Below, piece by piece: positions 1 to 10,261 of a stretch of DNA of 64,000 nt. A program made the translations under genes and the position numbers. The notes below the pieces were generated by a model. That model was not told the origin of the DNA, did not search any database, and was given only the letters and a program-made list of their open reading frames with translations. The first letter of the stretch is position 1; every line of letters starts with the position of its first letter. This stretch comes from Jackrogersella multiformis (taxonomy: Eukaryota; Ascomycota; Sordariomycetes; Xylariales; Hypoxylaceae): the NCBI GenBank assembly GCA_902806575.1, contig CADCXD010000009.1, positions 2,356,001 to 2,420,000 of the forward strand, in the 5' to 3' direction.

Positions 1-357
1 GGCCGTTCTCTGAGCCCAACGAGGTTAAAACCTGCTCTCGTGAAAACGAGTGATGAAACATTAGACACCTAGGAATATAGGCATCCGGAATAATAAGTAA
101 TTGGAAGTAATATGTAATATGTAATATGTATACTCACGTTGACCTAAGTACGGGGTGGAATATGTGAAGAGAAGTGAAGCTGTAAGTTAAGGCAGAGTGA
201 AGGAAAGTCAACTAAAGTTGGTGTTAGTCAGTGTTAAGTTAGTGTCAGTTGGTGGAGAGCCCTAGACGTTGTTAAAGACTTAGGTAGGACTAGGTAGAGC
301 ACGGGAGGCGCCTTCTCGCTTCTCGGGGAAAGACTCAGCATATGTCATAGGTCGCAC

Positions 358-400
358 AGGGTCGAGGGTCGAGGGTCGAGGGTCGAGGGTCGTAGGGTCG
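358..400. repeat. tandem 7-bp repeat (AGGGTCG)n
   Basis: Five exact head-to-tail copies of AGGGTCG are followed by one inserted T and a sixth copy. This is a minisatellite-like run in non-coding DNA. Confidence 0.9.
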
Positions 401-894
401 TAAGGTTCTTTACAGGGGCGCTAGAAGAGTTAAATGTTCCCCTCTGAGATCATTAAGTTAGGTACTTTAATTACATATAAGTGATTCCCCATTCGATATC
501 TGAATTCCTCTCTTATCCCCTTTTCACTCTTTCCCATCATAAGGGTTTGATACTGGGTACCTAGGTAGATATGATCTGTTCCTTATACCATGCAACTTTA
601 ATGTCAATTTACCTACATGCGGGAAGATCCGAGCGCTTGGATCAAGCAAACTTGGCAAACCTGGATACTGGGATGATTTTCATCCATCTGAGAGGTTAAG
701 GGTTTACATACCTACCTCTAGGTACCTACCTAAGGTAGGTATCGATGTGTACTGGAATGTACGGATGTACGAATGTGCGTATGTATGTGCAATATATGCA
801 TACCTAATGTACCTACATGCATATATACGTGCATATTCCCATGCGTGAGGTACCACATATATGCATATCATACATACTATACCTAGCTATACAT

Positions 895-910
895 ACCTAC
901 CTAGGTAGGT
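895..910. repeat. CCTA/TAGG palindrome
   Basis: ACCTACCTAGGTAGGT is a perfect 16-bp palindrome made of CCTA units that flip to TAGG at the central CCTAGG. It is one of many related sites in this window and is typical of its non-coding DNA. Confidence 0.85.
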
Positions 911-2221
911 AGCTTAGGTAGTTATACATATAGGGGTCTAGCTATCATCTACTAGGGCTGGAGGTAGTGTAGGGAATAAGTTTGAAACAACCTTGAACCT
1001 TCTTACCTAATTATTCTCCCTATCTTATCCTCACTTGATCATTCACCCATTCACTCATTCACCTTGTTGTTGCATTCTTAACTCACTTTCCCTATTACTT
1101 TGTTTGTTTCTTTTATCTCCTTCTGCTCTCCCCATCTCCTTCCCCACTTCCGGTCTCATAAAAACGAAAGATATATATCCCCCCCCCCCAAAGAACGGGC
1201 CCGAGTACCTAGGTATCCGCCAACCCGGTCGATGACAGCCGTAGTTTGGCAGTACAGGTTATCCCTGTTTTTTGCTTTTTTTCAACTCGCCCTGTCTGAC
1301 CTGAATTGTCCAGACTTTCTCTGGACTCTGGCCCACACACACCCCTTCACGCATACATACTTACTTACCTACCTGCCTACATACATACATACATACATAC
1401 ACCCGCATACGACATACACTTACTGACAGTCACGATCTGCTTCTTTACACCAGCTCAGCCCAATACTATTGTCTTCTGACGCCATACCCGCACCGACGAA
1501 ACAGATGCCATTCAGGTGCCAAGAATGTCCACGGTCTACTTGTGTCCCACGTTTCTTGTCCTCGATATCAACCCCACTTAATGAGTTGTGTCTTGTCAGA
1601 AAAAAAAAAGTTGAGATCACCGTGCCTCTCTCCCCTATCGAAGCTATGGCTGGACGCATCGGGCTCAGTCACCGCAATGGTGCTTTTTGCCGGGATATTG
1701 TTCAGAACTAGACTTGCAAATATTATTACGTCGCCTTAGAATCCGTGCCCCTAGCGAATAGAGTGAAGGCCCCCCCTCTGCCGCGAGCCTTCCGCAACAT
1801 GATTCCGTGCTGCTTCGGATACGTACAGGTTCTAACTATCAGACACCCCGTCACTTTTTTCCACGCAGGGACTAAAGTACGCCAGCCGCAGTCAACGCGG
1901 AAATCGTGGTCATTTGAGCTGGCCTTGGTTTCTTTTGTCTGCCCCTGCGATACATCTACTCGGCCCTTGTTTCGGGGGTTGACCTACCCAAGAAAAGTAT
2001 AAGTACGGCCGTAGGACTCCGAGTCTTGCTTTGAGCATACCACACCATCTATCATTATTCACGCTTGTCTCGTCGCCCCCCTCATCACCTGCCTGGCTAT
2101 AATTACCAAACGTTCCTCTGACAGACTCCCTCCTTTCTAGAAGGTTTCTAGAGGATTCCTGAAGATTCCATCTTCGTCACCGTCACCGTCACCATCTGAG
2201 ACTCTAAGACAACCCTACAAA

Positions 2222-2480
2222 ATGACCTGCTCGCATGCTCGCAACTCCCACTCCGGGTCTAAAGTCGATCACTGCTCTCACCCAACCTCCACAAACGATT
2301 GCCCCTCAGTTGATATGTCTGGGACCGTATGTGCCAATACCTGTCTACGAGAATAGTTTGTCTCTAACCTATTTCCTCAAGGCCCCTGGGAAACGTTGCC
2401 CTACCTGTCAGGGGAAGGGCCAAGAAGTTTGGGTCTTGCCTGGACGAGACTGTCCTTACTGTGGGACTTACGTTGCCTAA
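2222..2480 (+). CDS. small zinc-ribbon-like protein, 67 aa, two exons
   Basis: The model joins 2222-2326 and 2382-2480 (204 nt) and encodes 67 residues of unknown function. The start sits in a good fungal context (CAAAATG). The 55-bp intron has a strong GTATGT donor, a CTAAC branch-like site and an AG acceptor, and it joins the exons in phase 0. Exon 1 is Cys/His/Ser-rich. Exon 2 carries CPTC and, 18 residues further on, CPYC in the run RDCPYCGT. This is a four-cysteine zinc-knuckle layout reminiscent of the DnaJ central zinc finger. Exon 2 is also open in frame further upstream, so a start at 2235 without splicing (81 aa) cannot be excluded. The splice signals and start context favour the two-exon form. 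No recognised family name can be given. Confidence 0.5.
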
Positions 2481-4620
2481 GCCGACTTTTTTTCTTTCTT
2501 TCTCAAGTCAGTCGTCACATGAATGGTGGTATTCGAAAGGACCCGGCTGACTAGATTTCTAGGCATGATTTGAGTCTGAGCCCTGCGTTTCGGTTTCGTC
2601 ACTTTTATCGCAATATCATTTCTCAATTCCATTCTCTGCAAGATCGAAAAGGCCGCGCCATGCATTGATTATGACCTTATCCCGGTTGGACCGTATGGTC
2701 TAGTCTATCGAATTCACTAAGACCTAGCGTCTATTCGAAAAGAAAATTGTCGTGGGGTGGTACACTCGAAGCGTACACGTCATTTCATAGTCATTGGCTT
2801 GTTTGGCTTTGAAAAGTCGGTGTCTGCTCCGGGGACCGCGAATATGCAACTTGATATATTTCTCTCTTGTTTTGTTTTGCTTCTCGGGGGGGTATCGGGG
2901 GGTGGGTATCGGGGGGGCGTCCGAATAGATTATGAGATCGGCTGGTTAGACGCAGGCGAGCATGTAGAGCGGCAATACCCAGAGCGTGAAGGTGTAGCTT
3001 TCACGTGGCTAGCGAAGAACAAGAAAATTCATTACGGCGACCAATCTTCATATCGTGAGTCAGACAAAATCATGAGCTTTGGCGAATCATACCCGCTGTA
3101 GATGAACCAGGTCAAGTACCCGGAGTATGACCGGCTTCGATTCCCTCATATGATTCGTCGGTAATTGGCAATCTTAAACGCGAGTGGCTCCCAGGGCTGG
3201 GATGCCATTCGCCCTCGCTCCCTGTCAGCCCTGTGAGGCTTGAGTGAGGCTCAAGGGGGTTACATTACACCTGGTGAACACAGTGCTTTTCTCGACCTGA
3301 CTGTCCCCAAGACGGAGATGCGCGTCCTTCTAGACTTCGGGAGGTGCCACCATAAGCCACCCACCTCCCCCGGGGATGACCGACTGCCGGGGGAGGTGTA
3401 GGTAATACAACACAAGGAATAAAGGCCGTTCAGGAGTACATGCAGTTACTTGTGAGGCTCCGGCGTCCCAATCTTGGCTCGGGATGCTGATCTCGGAAGT
3501 TCCGACGTTACACAGCAGCACGCGGGCCCTAACCCCCTCGATAAATCCATGGATGTACCTGATTTTCCAATAGATTGGGTTTGGGGAGGGGGGAGGGGAT
3601 CGAACAAGCTTTATGACTTTGGATCCCAACCATCCCTGTTCCACTGTACACCCTTCCACCGCTAACATAATTTGACCCATGTTTTTATTTTTTTGTGCAA
3701 CACCTACTTTTCAGCGAACATCACATCTGAGAGGAGTGAGCTGTATAAAGGCCCTATAAGCTGACGAGACTTGGGATCATGGATGCGAAGGTGATGCCTC
3801 TATGCCGTTGCGGGCGTAGCGCGTGTAGTGTAGGTAGAGCTGAGGATGGATGGACCTGCTCGATCCAGTAGGGAATTTCGGGTAAGTTGGTCATCTCGAG
3901 AAAATGATTACCGAGACGATTATGCTGACATCGAGGTAAGATAAGGAAAATTGACTTACCTGGGTACCTTGGAGATGAGAGGTAATACGGATTTGATGCC
4001 ATCTTAAAGCTTTAACTTTAACAACCTCAGCTATTGGAGTAGAGTAAATGAAAATTCTAGGCTAGGTAGGTTACAGGTTACTTCTAGGAGGTACGTATTC
4101 AGGGGCTCGCGAAGTATGTAGGTAATCACATGGAAAACTCAGAACACCTGGGCGATGATTGGAACTTCCCCCTCCACCTCCAACTCCAACTCTCCACTGA
4201 CGAATTTGAATAGGAGGCAACCTTGAAGTGTCAAGTATCATTCAAACTTACCTAATAGGAAAGAAGCTTGATTGCCTAACGCACCTATTTTGGAAGAAAT
4301 CACTACCCTACCTTAGAGGTGGCCAGTCGCTTCTTCAAACTCAATTAAAGTCAAATTACCTAACCGAGTACCCAGGTATTTACTTAGTTCTAATTCTACC
4401 TGGTACCTAGGTAGATAATCATACATTCATAATTCAACCCGTTCTCATATCTCTTCTTTTTTACCTGCTACCCAGTTCCCAAGTCACATCTCGAGCTGAC
4501 TTCACAGGTATGCTGTAGGTATCGACACCCCCGAATTCTCCCGTTTAAGTCACATTCATTATTAAAACATACGAAAATAAAACAAGCCCAAAAAACAAAC
4601 AAGAGGCTACGAGGATCAAA
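2481..4620. other. gene-free stretch
   Basis: There is no supported gene. A GC-skewed patch near 2885-2930 is G-rich. The short open frame that crosses it (ATG at 2844 to 3101) begins with a hydrophobic stretch but has no recognisable domain. TACCTAGG-type motifs occur near 4405. The final 100-200 bases are the likely promoter and leader of the gene at 4621. Confidence 0.5.
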
Positions 4621-5814
4621 ATGTCGTGTCGCATGCCAGAGTGCTGCTTCATCCGCCCGAACGGGTCGAGATTAAAGCTCAACCACGACAAGAACACGAG
4701 CCCCGGGGCCACGTTCTATTATTGTTCTATCCACCGCGTCTACCACTGCATCTCGGCCAGGTCACACCGGAGACTCCCGCAGCCGTTCTGCGGCGAGTGC
4801 GCCTGGCTCTTCTTCAGTTTTCCCAAAGAAGCTTCCAAGTACCCGGGGTCCGATATCCCCGCTACTACCGGCCCCAACGACGGGGCGACGGCCTCTGTTC
4901 CGGTTACTCCTTAGGGTGGGCTGTTTGGCCGCGTGGACAGTGCGGCTAGCGTCCCTGGCAGCATGGATCTGGACGGAATTATGAGTTTGCCTTTGACCAT
5001 AGAAGAGACTCTCGACAAACTCAACGAGCGTATCCGCAGCAACGATAGGAGAACACAGACAACCAATCGGAATTGTGACCGTCGTTCTAACAGTTCTATC
5101 AACAGCAGCAGCAGCAATTATGCTTCAAACCGTATCGAGAAGTCCTCAGTGGTGGATCCAGACGGTGACATCATGATGGAGGACGCTCCATCGTCAGTAG
5201 AACAAGTAGCCCAGTCTCCTGCTCCTTATCCTTCCACGAACAACATCGTCCAGGTCCCCATCCACCGGCGCCGCCACCCTGGGGGCGCCTTCTTAGAGCA
5301 ATTTGTGCCGTACGACAACCTCGCCGTCTTCGAGGTGCGCCCGTTGCACTGGCACCGCAAACACCAAGGCGTTTTCCTCTTCCAGTACACGGACTTCCGG
5401 GGCTGGCCCGCCGTACAGCCAGCGGCGCACGAGCAGCGCATCAAGACGTACTTCCGGCCGCTTACTGACGAGGAAGAAACGTTCGGGGCCGTAGACTGGC
5501 TCATGATCGACGCCCGCGCCTGGTGCTGCTGGGCCCAGGGCATCACACACCTGGAGCCCGAGCTAAGGTGGGTGCTAACGCTGGTATTCGATGTTGTGAA
5601 CGTCGTGATCGCCAAGCAGAGGGCGGCGGCGGCCACGGTGCCGGTCGTGGCCGGGGAAGACGTGGATATGTTTTCGGATACGGATCCGGAGAAGTTGTTC
5701 TGGGAGGGCCGGTACTATCTGCATCATCTGATAGGCGTCGTCAGGGATATGAGGGATACGTTCGGCATCGCGAACTTGACGATCCCGCGCTTGCCTTGGT
5801 GTGCGGAGAACTGA
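4621..5814 (+). CDS. hypothetical protein with Cys-rich N-terminus, ~363 aa, probably two exons
   Basis: I do not recognise this protein. The best model joins 4621-4838 and 4941-5814 (1092 nt, 363 aa). It starts at CAAAATG and removes a 102-bp intron with a weak GTACCC donor that contains an in-frame TAG at 4912. The N-terminal 70 residues have cysteines near positions 3, 8, 9, 35, 43, 57 and 60, ending FCGECAW, so they may bind metal. The middle is Ser/Asn-rich and low complexity. The C-terminal 180 residues are well folded-looking, with aromatic runs such as RPLHWHRKH, QYTDFRGWP and DARAWCCWAQ. Both halves lie in the same frame even without splicing, so stop-codon readthrough or two separate proteins (the second from the ATG at 4963) remain possible. 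The C-terminal half is confident as coding; the junction is not. Confidence 0.6.
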
Positions 5815-7254
5815 GTGACTTGGGAGATTGGGTTTTTTCCTTTCGTTTTCCCTGTCGCCTCCCTATAGCGTTTGCGTGCTAGTTCTTTTAACGTGGTATA
5901 AATTGGAAAAATAAGCGTATGAGTCTCATCGAGCATTCTATTTTGTTCATGCATTGATGAGGATGGGGAGTTAGGCAACTTACGTAGAAGGAATTTGATA
6001 ACTGCATCATTAAGGCGTTGGGTTGTTAGCGGAGTTATAAACCTTAGCGTACTTAGGTAGGTGTAAGGAAAACCCCGTTCGGTGATAATCGGGACCCTTC
6101 GTACTCTGGGGTCAAGCTAAGTTGTCTATTGTGATGAGTTTCTATGTAGGCAAGTCAAGGATCAGGGTTTACGGGTGAAGAGCTATAACTTATTGGTTCT
6201 TTGGATATAAGAGGCAATGTTAACATGGAACGCACCTCGTTAACTATATACAATTGGGATATTGATTGAATCTTCGACTATATCTGATATACCCTGGGCG
6301 CCTCCTTTTCAGGGACTTGCCTAGCTCGCCCCCAACCGAAGAAAGCGCTTGTGCTATTCCATATCATTATTTGTTGATCTTGCATATATCGTACTAGATA
6401 ACAACAGTATCGTGTGTTCGGGAACGCTCCGGTATTTCTGCTCGGGCAACGATGGAGGTACTTCCTCTATTTCTTCATGTTCTTCTTTCGCTCCTTCTAA
6501 TAACCGAATACATCCTATAGCTAGGTAGGTAAATGTCATCCCCGCGGGATAGAGAATGAGTCTTATGGAGCCTTACGCCATGACTTCGATAGTTACGATG
6601 ACCAGCAGCATGCGACTATACGAGAGTTTGGCCCCTAAGATCTACAGTGGATATAAGAAGCCCCCTGGGTCCCCGAAGGTGAAGAGCAGACTAGATGAAT
6701 CGATAGAAGTATAGACAAGAGCTATTTAGAGAGGAATATGAACAATATCCTCGAGAGACTCAGCAGGTTTATGAATTATAAGAAAGTTCCGAACCCCTAA
6801 ATATGCTGCAAAGTTTGATAGGCGTAACTTTACACGGTTATAATTCTCATTCTAAATATAGACAAACCTTTGCGCCAATTTCAGCCACTCGGGTTCTAGT
6901 CAACGGGATAGGGGGGCCGAGGAAGGATTGGCATCTAAGCTTGGTCAAAGTCTTCAGGGGCGTATTCAAAGTTTGGACAATTCGACATGTGGAAAGTATG
7001 ATGACCGTGCCAGAAGGTATCTCCATTACGAATTGAGAACATATATAGAATGGTACGTGCCTGGGTTACGCCATGTCAGGATTGTCAGCAAACACACAAG
7101 TTATTCTCGAGCTCATACAAAGTCTACAACTAAGATACGCGGTCGACACCATCGTCTCTGACTAGACATCCAACACACGAGCCCCGAAACAAAAACCAAA
7201 CCAGCCAAAATACAAATACAAACACATCCCTTCATCCAGCGCTCCAGCTTCACA
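5815..7254. other. gene-free stretch
   Basis: I see no supportable gene. There are scattered TAGGTAGG motifs (about 6052 and 6523). The last ~100 bases, rich in CAAA, look like the 5' leader of the small gene at 7255. Confidence 0.5.
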
Positions 7255-7571
7255 ATGTCAGCAAGGCGCACACTTAGCCCTGAAGTGGCCGGCATCGAGC
7301 CCACTCTATATGTGGACACCACGGAGGACCTCCGGTGCACCGTCATGCTCGCCTTCTTCGCATGCATACATATCGCGGGCACCAACGCAGTGATATACAT
7401 CATTTGCGGCGTGCTGGCGTGGCTCATTATTACCTCCATCATGGCGTTCATCACTCTGTGCCTAGGGGTGTTCTGGCTAGTTCTATATATCGTAAGTTAT
7501 CTTTCTCTATGTTTACACTACTATCTACCCCTTTCTCTCGCTTCTCGTGTCAGCGGAAACTAACGGATTGA
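7255..7571 (+). CDS. small membrane protein, 84 aa, two exons
   Basis: The model joins 7255-7491 and 7554-7571 (255 nt, 84 aa). The start context is CACAATG. The 62-bp intron begins GTAAGT and ends CAG in phase 0. The last exon adds only RKLTD, a short basic tail expected to lie in the cytosol. Residues ~28-79 are almost entirely hydrophobic and form two or three membrane helices, after a soluble N-terminus of about 27 residues. There is no signal peptide and no recognised domain. Without splicing the frame would run on to a Leu-rich extension (102 aa), but the canonical splice sites argue for the shorter form. The function is unknown. Confidence 0.5.
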
Positions 7572-8430
7572 AAAGATGGCGGTTCAGAAACGTCGCCGAG
7601 CAGCTCGCGAGGACAAATACATTCAACTAGTCGGGTTGGAGAGTGTTGTGATCCCTGATAAGGCTCATGTAGCCACTGGGAAGGATTGTGATTATCCTTT
7701 TCAAACTATCGTGTTTTAGGCTATTAGGAAATGTTCATGCTTCCATTAGTATAATGGAATTAGTAACAAGCATGGATAAGGAGACACACGTTTTACGACC
7801 GGTATAATTGATAGATTGATCTTGTGGAATTTTGATTCTGGGATGATGGATATACTCGAGGCGGTTTGCCTTCACTGCCCCCTAATAGCCAGTTTCCAGG
7901 GGAAACCAATGGGAGCTACCTACCTACAAGAAGGTACCTTCTAGGTAAGCTTGATGGTTTGTCCACCTACCTAGGGGGTTCTAGCTGTGGATAAAAAGGG
8001 GCCATAGGACCTTAGGTTTTATATAGGTAGATTGCAGGCGTTGATATTGAAACCAAACCAGTTACTAGAGCATTTTCCTCCCAAGTATCACTATACCACG
8101 ACTGAAATACATAGCGTCTCATTTTCTGCCACTAACGAAGCATCCTGAATAACAAGAAGCGATCTAAAGAGGTCTGATAGCCATGTAAATGCTTAACAGT
8201 ATAAAAAGATAAAAGAGGAAACACAAGAAGCAGGTTGAAGATAAATCCAAAGACGGCACTCGTTATGCATCGTATCTCGTTTGGCGGGCCATTTTATCTT
8301 GAGATCTTTCCTTTCTTGCTTCCGTCCTATCTTCTCTCCATTATGAAGCCGTCGAATACCCGCCAACCCATCCGACAATAGACGCCCTTTCTAACCCTAC
8401 CCGCAACCTTAACGCAAGCCCCTTTAACCA
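7572..8430. other. intergenic region
   Basis: There is no gene signal. An inverted pair of CCTA/TAGG motifs lies around 7918-7975. The region carries the 3' flanks of the convergent genes ending at 7571 and 8431. Confidence 0.5.
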
Positions 8431-9327
8431 TCACAGCTCATCCGACCCATCCCTCGTAAAAGTCGGCACCACCTCCCTTTCCACGCCCGTAATCCTCTCC
8501 ATCCCATCTCTGTCCCCCTCCCCGTCCACACCCACCCCCATACCCAAATCCAACCTCCCTCCCCCCACGATCTCCCCGTCCCGACACCTCGCCTGCTCAT
8601 ACACCACCACATCCACCTCCCCACACCCCACCGGCCAGGTCTTCGCGTTGTGGAACACGACATACACCATGCCCCCTTCCACCTCCCCTTCCCAATTCCC
8701 ATTTCCACTCCCCCCCTTCCCCTTCTCCTCCCGCCCCTTATAACCCTCCCCGGCCACCCAACAATACCGCGCCCTGCCCCCAAAGAACCGCCCATCGTAC
8801 CAGCGCAGCCTGCCCCCCTCGACCGCGAACCCGGCGTCTATGCCGCGCGCGCGCGCGGACGTGGCGAGCGGCCGGTACAGCACGTCGGGGTCGGTGGACA
8901 GGCGCGCGCCGCCGTGGCTGGAGAGCCGGCCCGCGGCGAGGGCGAAGGGCGAGGCGTTGGTGCAGGTGCGCGCGGGGCGGGGGCGCGTCGTGTCGATGAA
9001 GATGGCGGAGGGGGCGTGCGAGTTGGACACCGCGACGATGGACAGGATGATCGGGGTGTCGGGGATATGCGTGATGCGCGAGGGCGAGGGCGCGGTGCCG
9101 GAGGGGTACGTGGCGGCGCGCGAGGACGACAAGCTCTCAGATATCGCCGTCGTGGTAGTAGTAGTAGTAGTAATCGTCGTCGTCTTCAGGGGCACGGCCG
9201 AAGTCGAAGTCAAAATCGACGTCGAACCGCCCGAAGTAGCCGTGACGCCCGTAGTCGTAGCCTGTGCGGCGGAAAAGGCTAGCAAGTACGCTGCCGCCGT
9301 GGCTTTGGCACCGTTCAGTAACCCCAT
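8431..9327 (-). CDS. secreted Ser/Thr-rich hypothetical protein, 298 aa
   Basis: This single-exon gene starts at 9327. Residues 1-23 form a plausible signal peptide (LLNGAK, then an Ala/Leu-rich core ending SAAQA). A Thr/Ser-rich spacer with a run of threonines follows (about 50-62), likely O-mannosylated. The rest is a globular-looking region with four cysteines, in PARTC, ARYCW, VGCGE and ARCRDG. This suggests two disulfides and an extracellular or wall location. The later half is glycine-rich and the coding strand is strongly G-rich (about 8500-8700). No enzyme motif is seen and no family is claimed. The opposite strand is also open over part of this span, but it lacks a signal peptide and reads as low-complexity Arg/Gly, so I favour the minus-strand reading. 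Confidence 0.6.
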   Translation of the reverse strand: MGLLNGAKATAAAYLLAFSAAQATTTGVTATSGGSTSILTSTSAVPLKTTTITTTTTTTTAISESLSSSRAATYPSGTAPSPSRITHIPDTPIILSIVAVSNSHAPSAIFIDTTRPRPARTCTNASPFALAAGRLSSHGGARLSTDPDVLYRPLATSARARGIDAGFAVEGGRLRWYDGRFFGGRARYCWVAGEGYKGREEKGKGGSGNGNWEGEVEGGMVYVVFHNAKTWPVGCGEVDVVVYEQARCRDGEIVGGGRLDLGMGVGVDGEGDRDGMERITGVEREVVPTFTRDGSDEL

Positions 9328-10261
9328 GTTGCCGACTAGCGCTCAGGAATCCTACCCGCAAACTGTATCTCGGGCGACGATGTTATTCCCTGTGGACTGG
9401 GATCGAAGTTCGATGAGTTAGTTCGTTAGGAATAGTACGACGGAGCGTAGCAACGAACGAGAAATACTAAGCAGGAATCAACTACACTTAGTCGAAACCA
9501 CACTCTCTGAAATACCTTCCTACACCTCGAAAAGGGGGTATGCTATTCTATCCAGCCTCTGCTGTCTATGCGGGATACGGCGTGGCTAGGTGGAATGCTC
9601 GATAGCGACTACCAGGAGGGCGAGAGGTTAGTTGGCATGGCTTACTCGTGGCATTCCCTCGTCTGGCTTAGATCTACTGTCGACAACGGGCTATGATTGC
9701 TCTTGGTCTAGAAATGTCTTATTACTATCGTAACGATACTGGAGATCCTAAACTGTTGCCGCCGGTTCGACCACTAGGGTTGGACAGAACACGGCATTCG
9801 AAAGGGAGATCTCAAACGGCAAGCCTCCTTGAAAAAGCAAATTGATCTAAGCCGTAAAGCCGCTTAACATCTGTCGGCCTCGACGCATAATAGACCAACA
9901 GCAACCTATTGCTCGAACTTTATAGTTTAACTAAGACCTATGTATGTTGACGAATTCATCGATGCTCAAAATAAATCACGAATACAAAGGCTACTCTGAA
10001 GGATATTGAACAAACCTTTCTAGGATTTCTTGGCGTGGAAGGGAGAGACATGTCGCCAAATCTCGATATGCGCAATGTCTCAGCGCCACCACGATATTGA
10101 TTCATCGATTCTGAATTGCACATAGTCCTTGCTGCAGTAACGCTCAACCGTACATACACCCTGTGAACATAGTAGTAATGAGAACGATACCAAGACCTCC
10201 AATCATGTTCCAGACCGATTACCTGACTCCGTTATGTCCCTGTGCTAACCTCTACATGCAT
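9328..10261. other. intergenic region
   Basis: No gene is visible. The left part is the promoter side of the secreted-protein gene. The right part is the 3' flank of the TBC gene, whose stop codon is at 10262. Confidence 0.5.

Larger units (their letters stand above)
1..2221. other. gene-free stretch with simple repeats
   Basis: No credible coding sequence is visible. The stretch holds a 7-bp tandem repeat (358-400), a perfect 16-bp CCTA/TAGG palindrome (895-910), several further CCTAGG-type motifs, an alternating ATGCATAT-rich patch around 770-890 and a CATA tetranucleotide run (about 1376-1402). The last 100 bases are probably the promoter and 5' leader of the small gene at 2222. Confidence 0.6.

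Noticed and set aside
2757..3101. Possible small secreted protein (ATG at 2844)
   Set aside because: The start of the frame is hydrophobic, but there are no cysteine pattern, splice signals, start context or domain to support it.
3330..3680. 116-codon minus-strand frame
   Set aside because: It has no domain, no start context and a composition like non-coding DNA.
8650..9282. 210-codon plus-strand open frame
   Set aside because: It is antisense to the signal-peptide gene at 8431-9327, is Arg/Gly-rich and has no domain.
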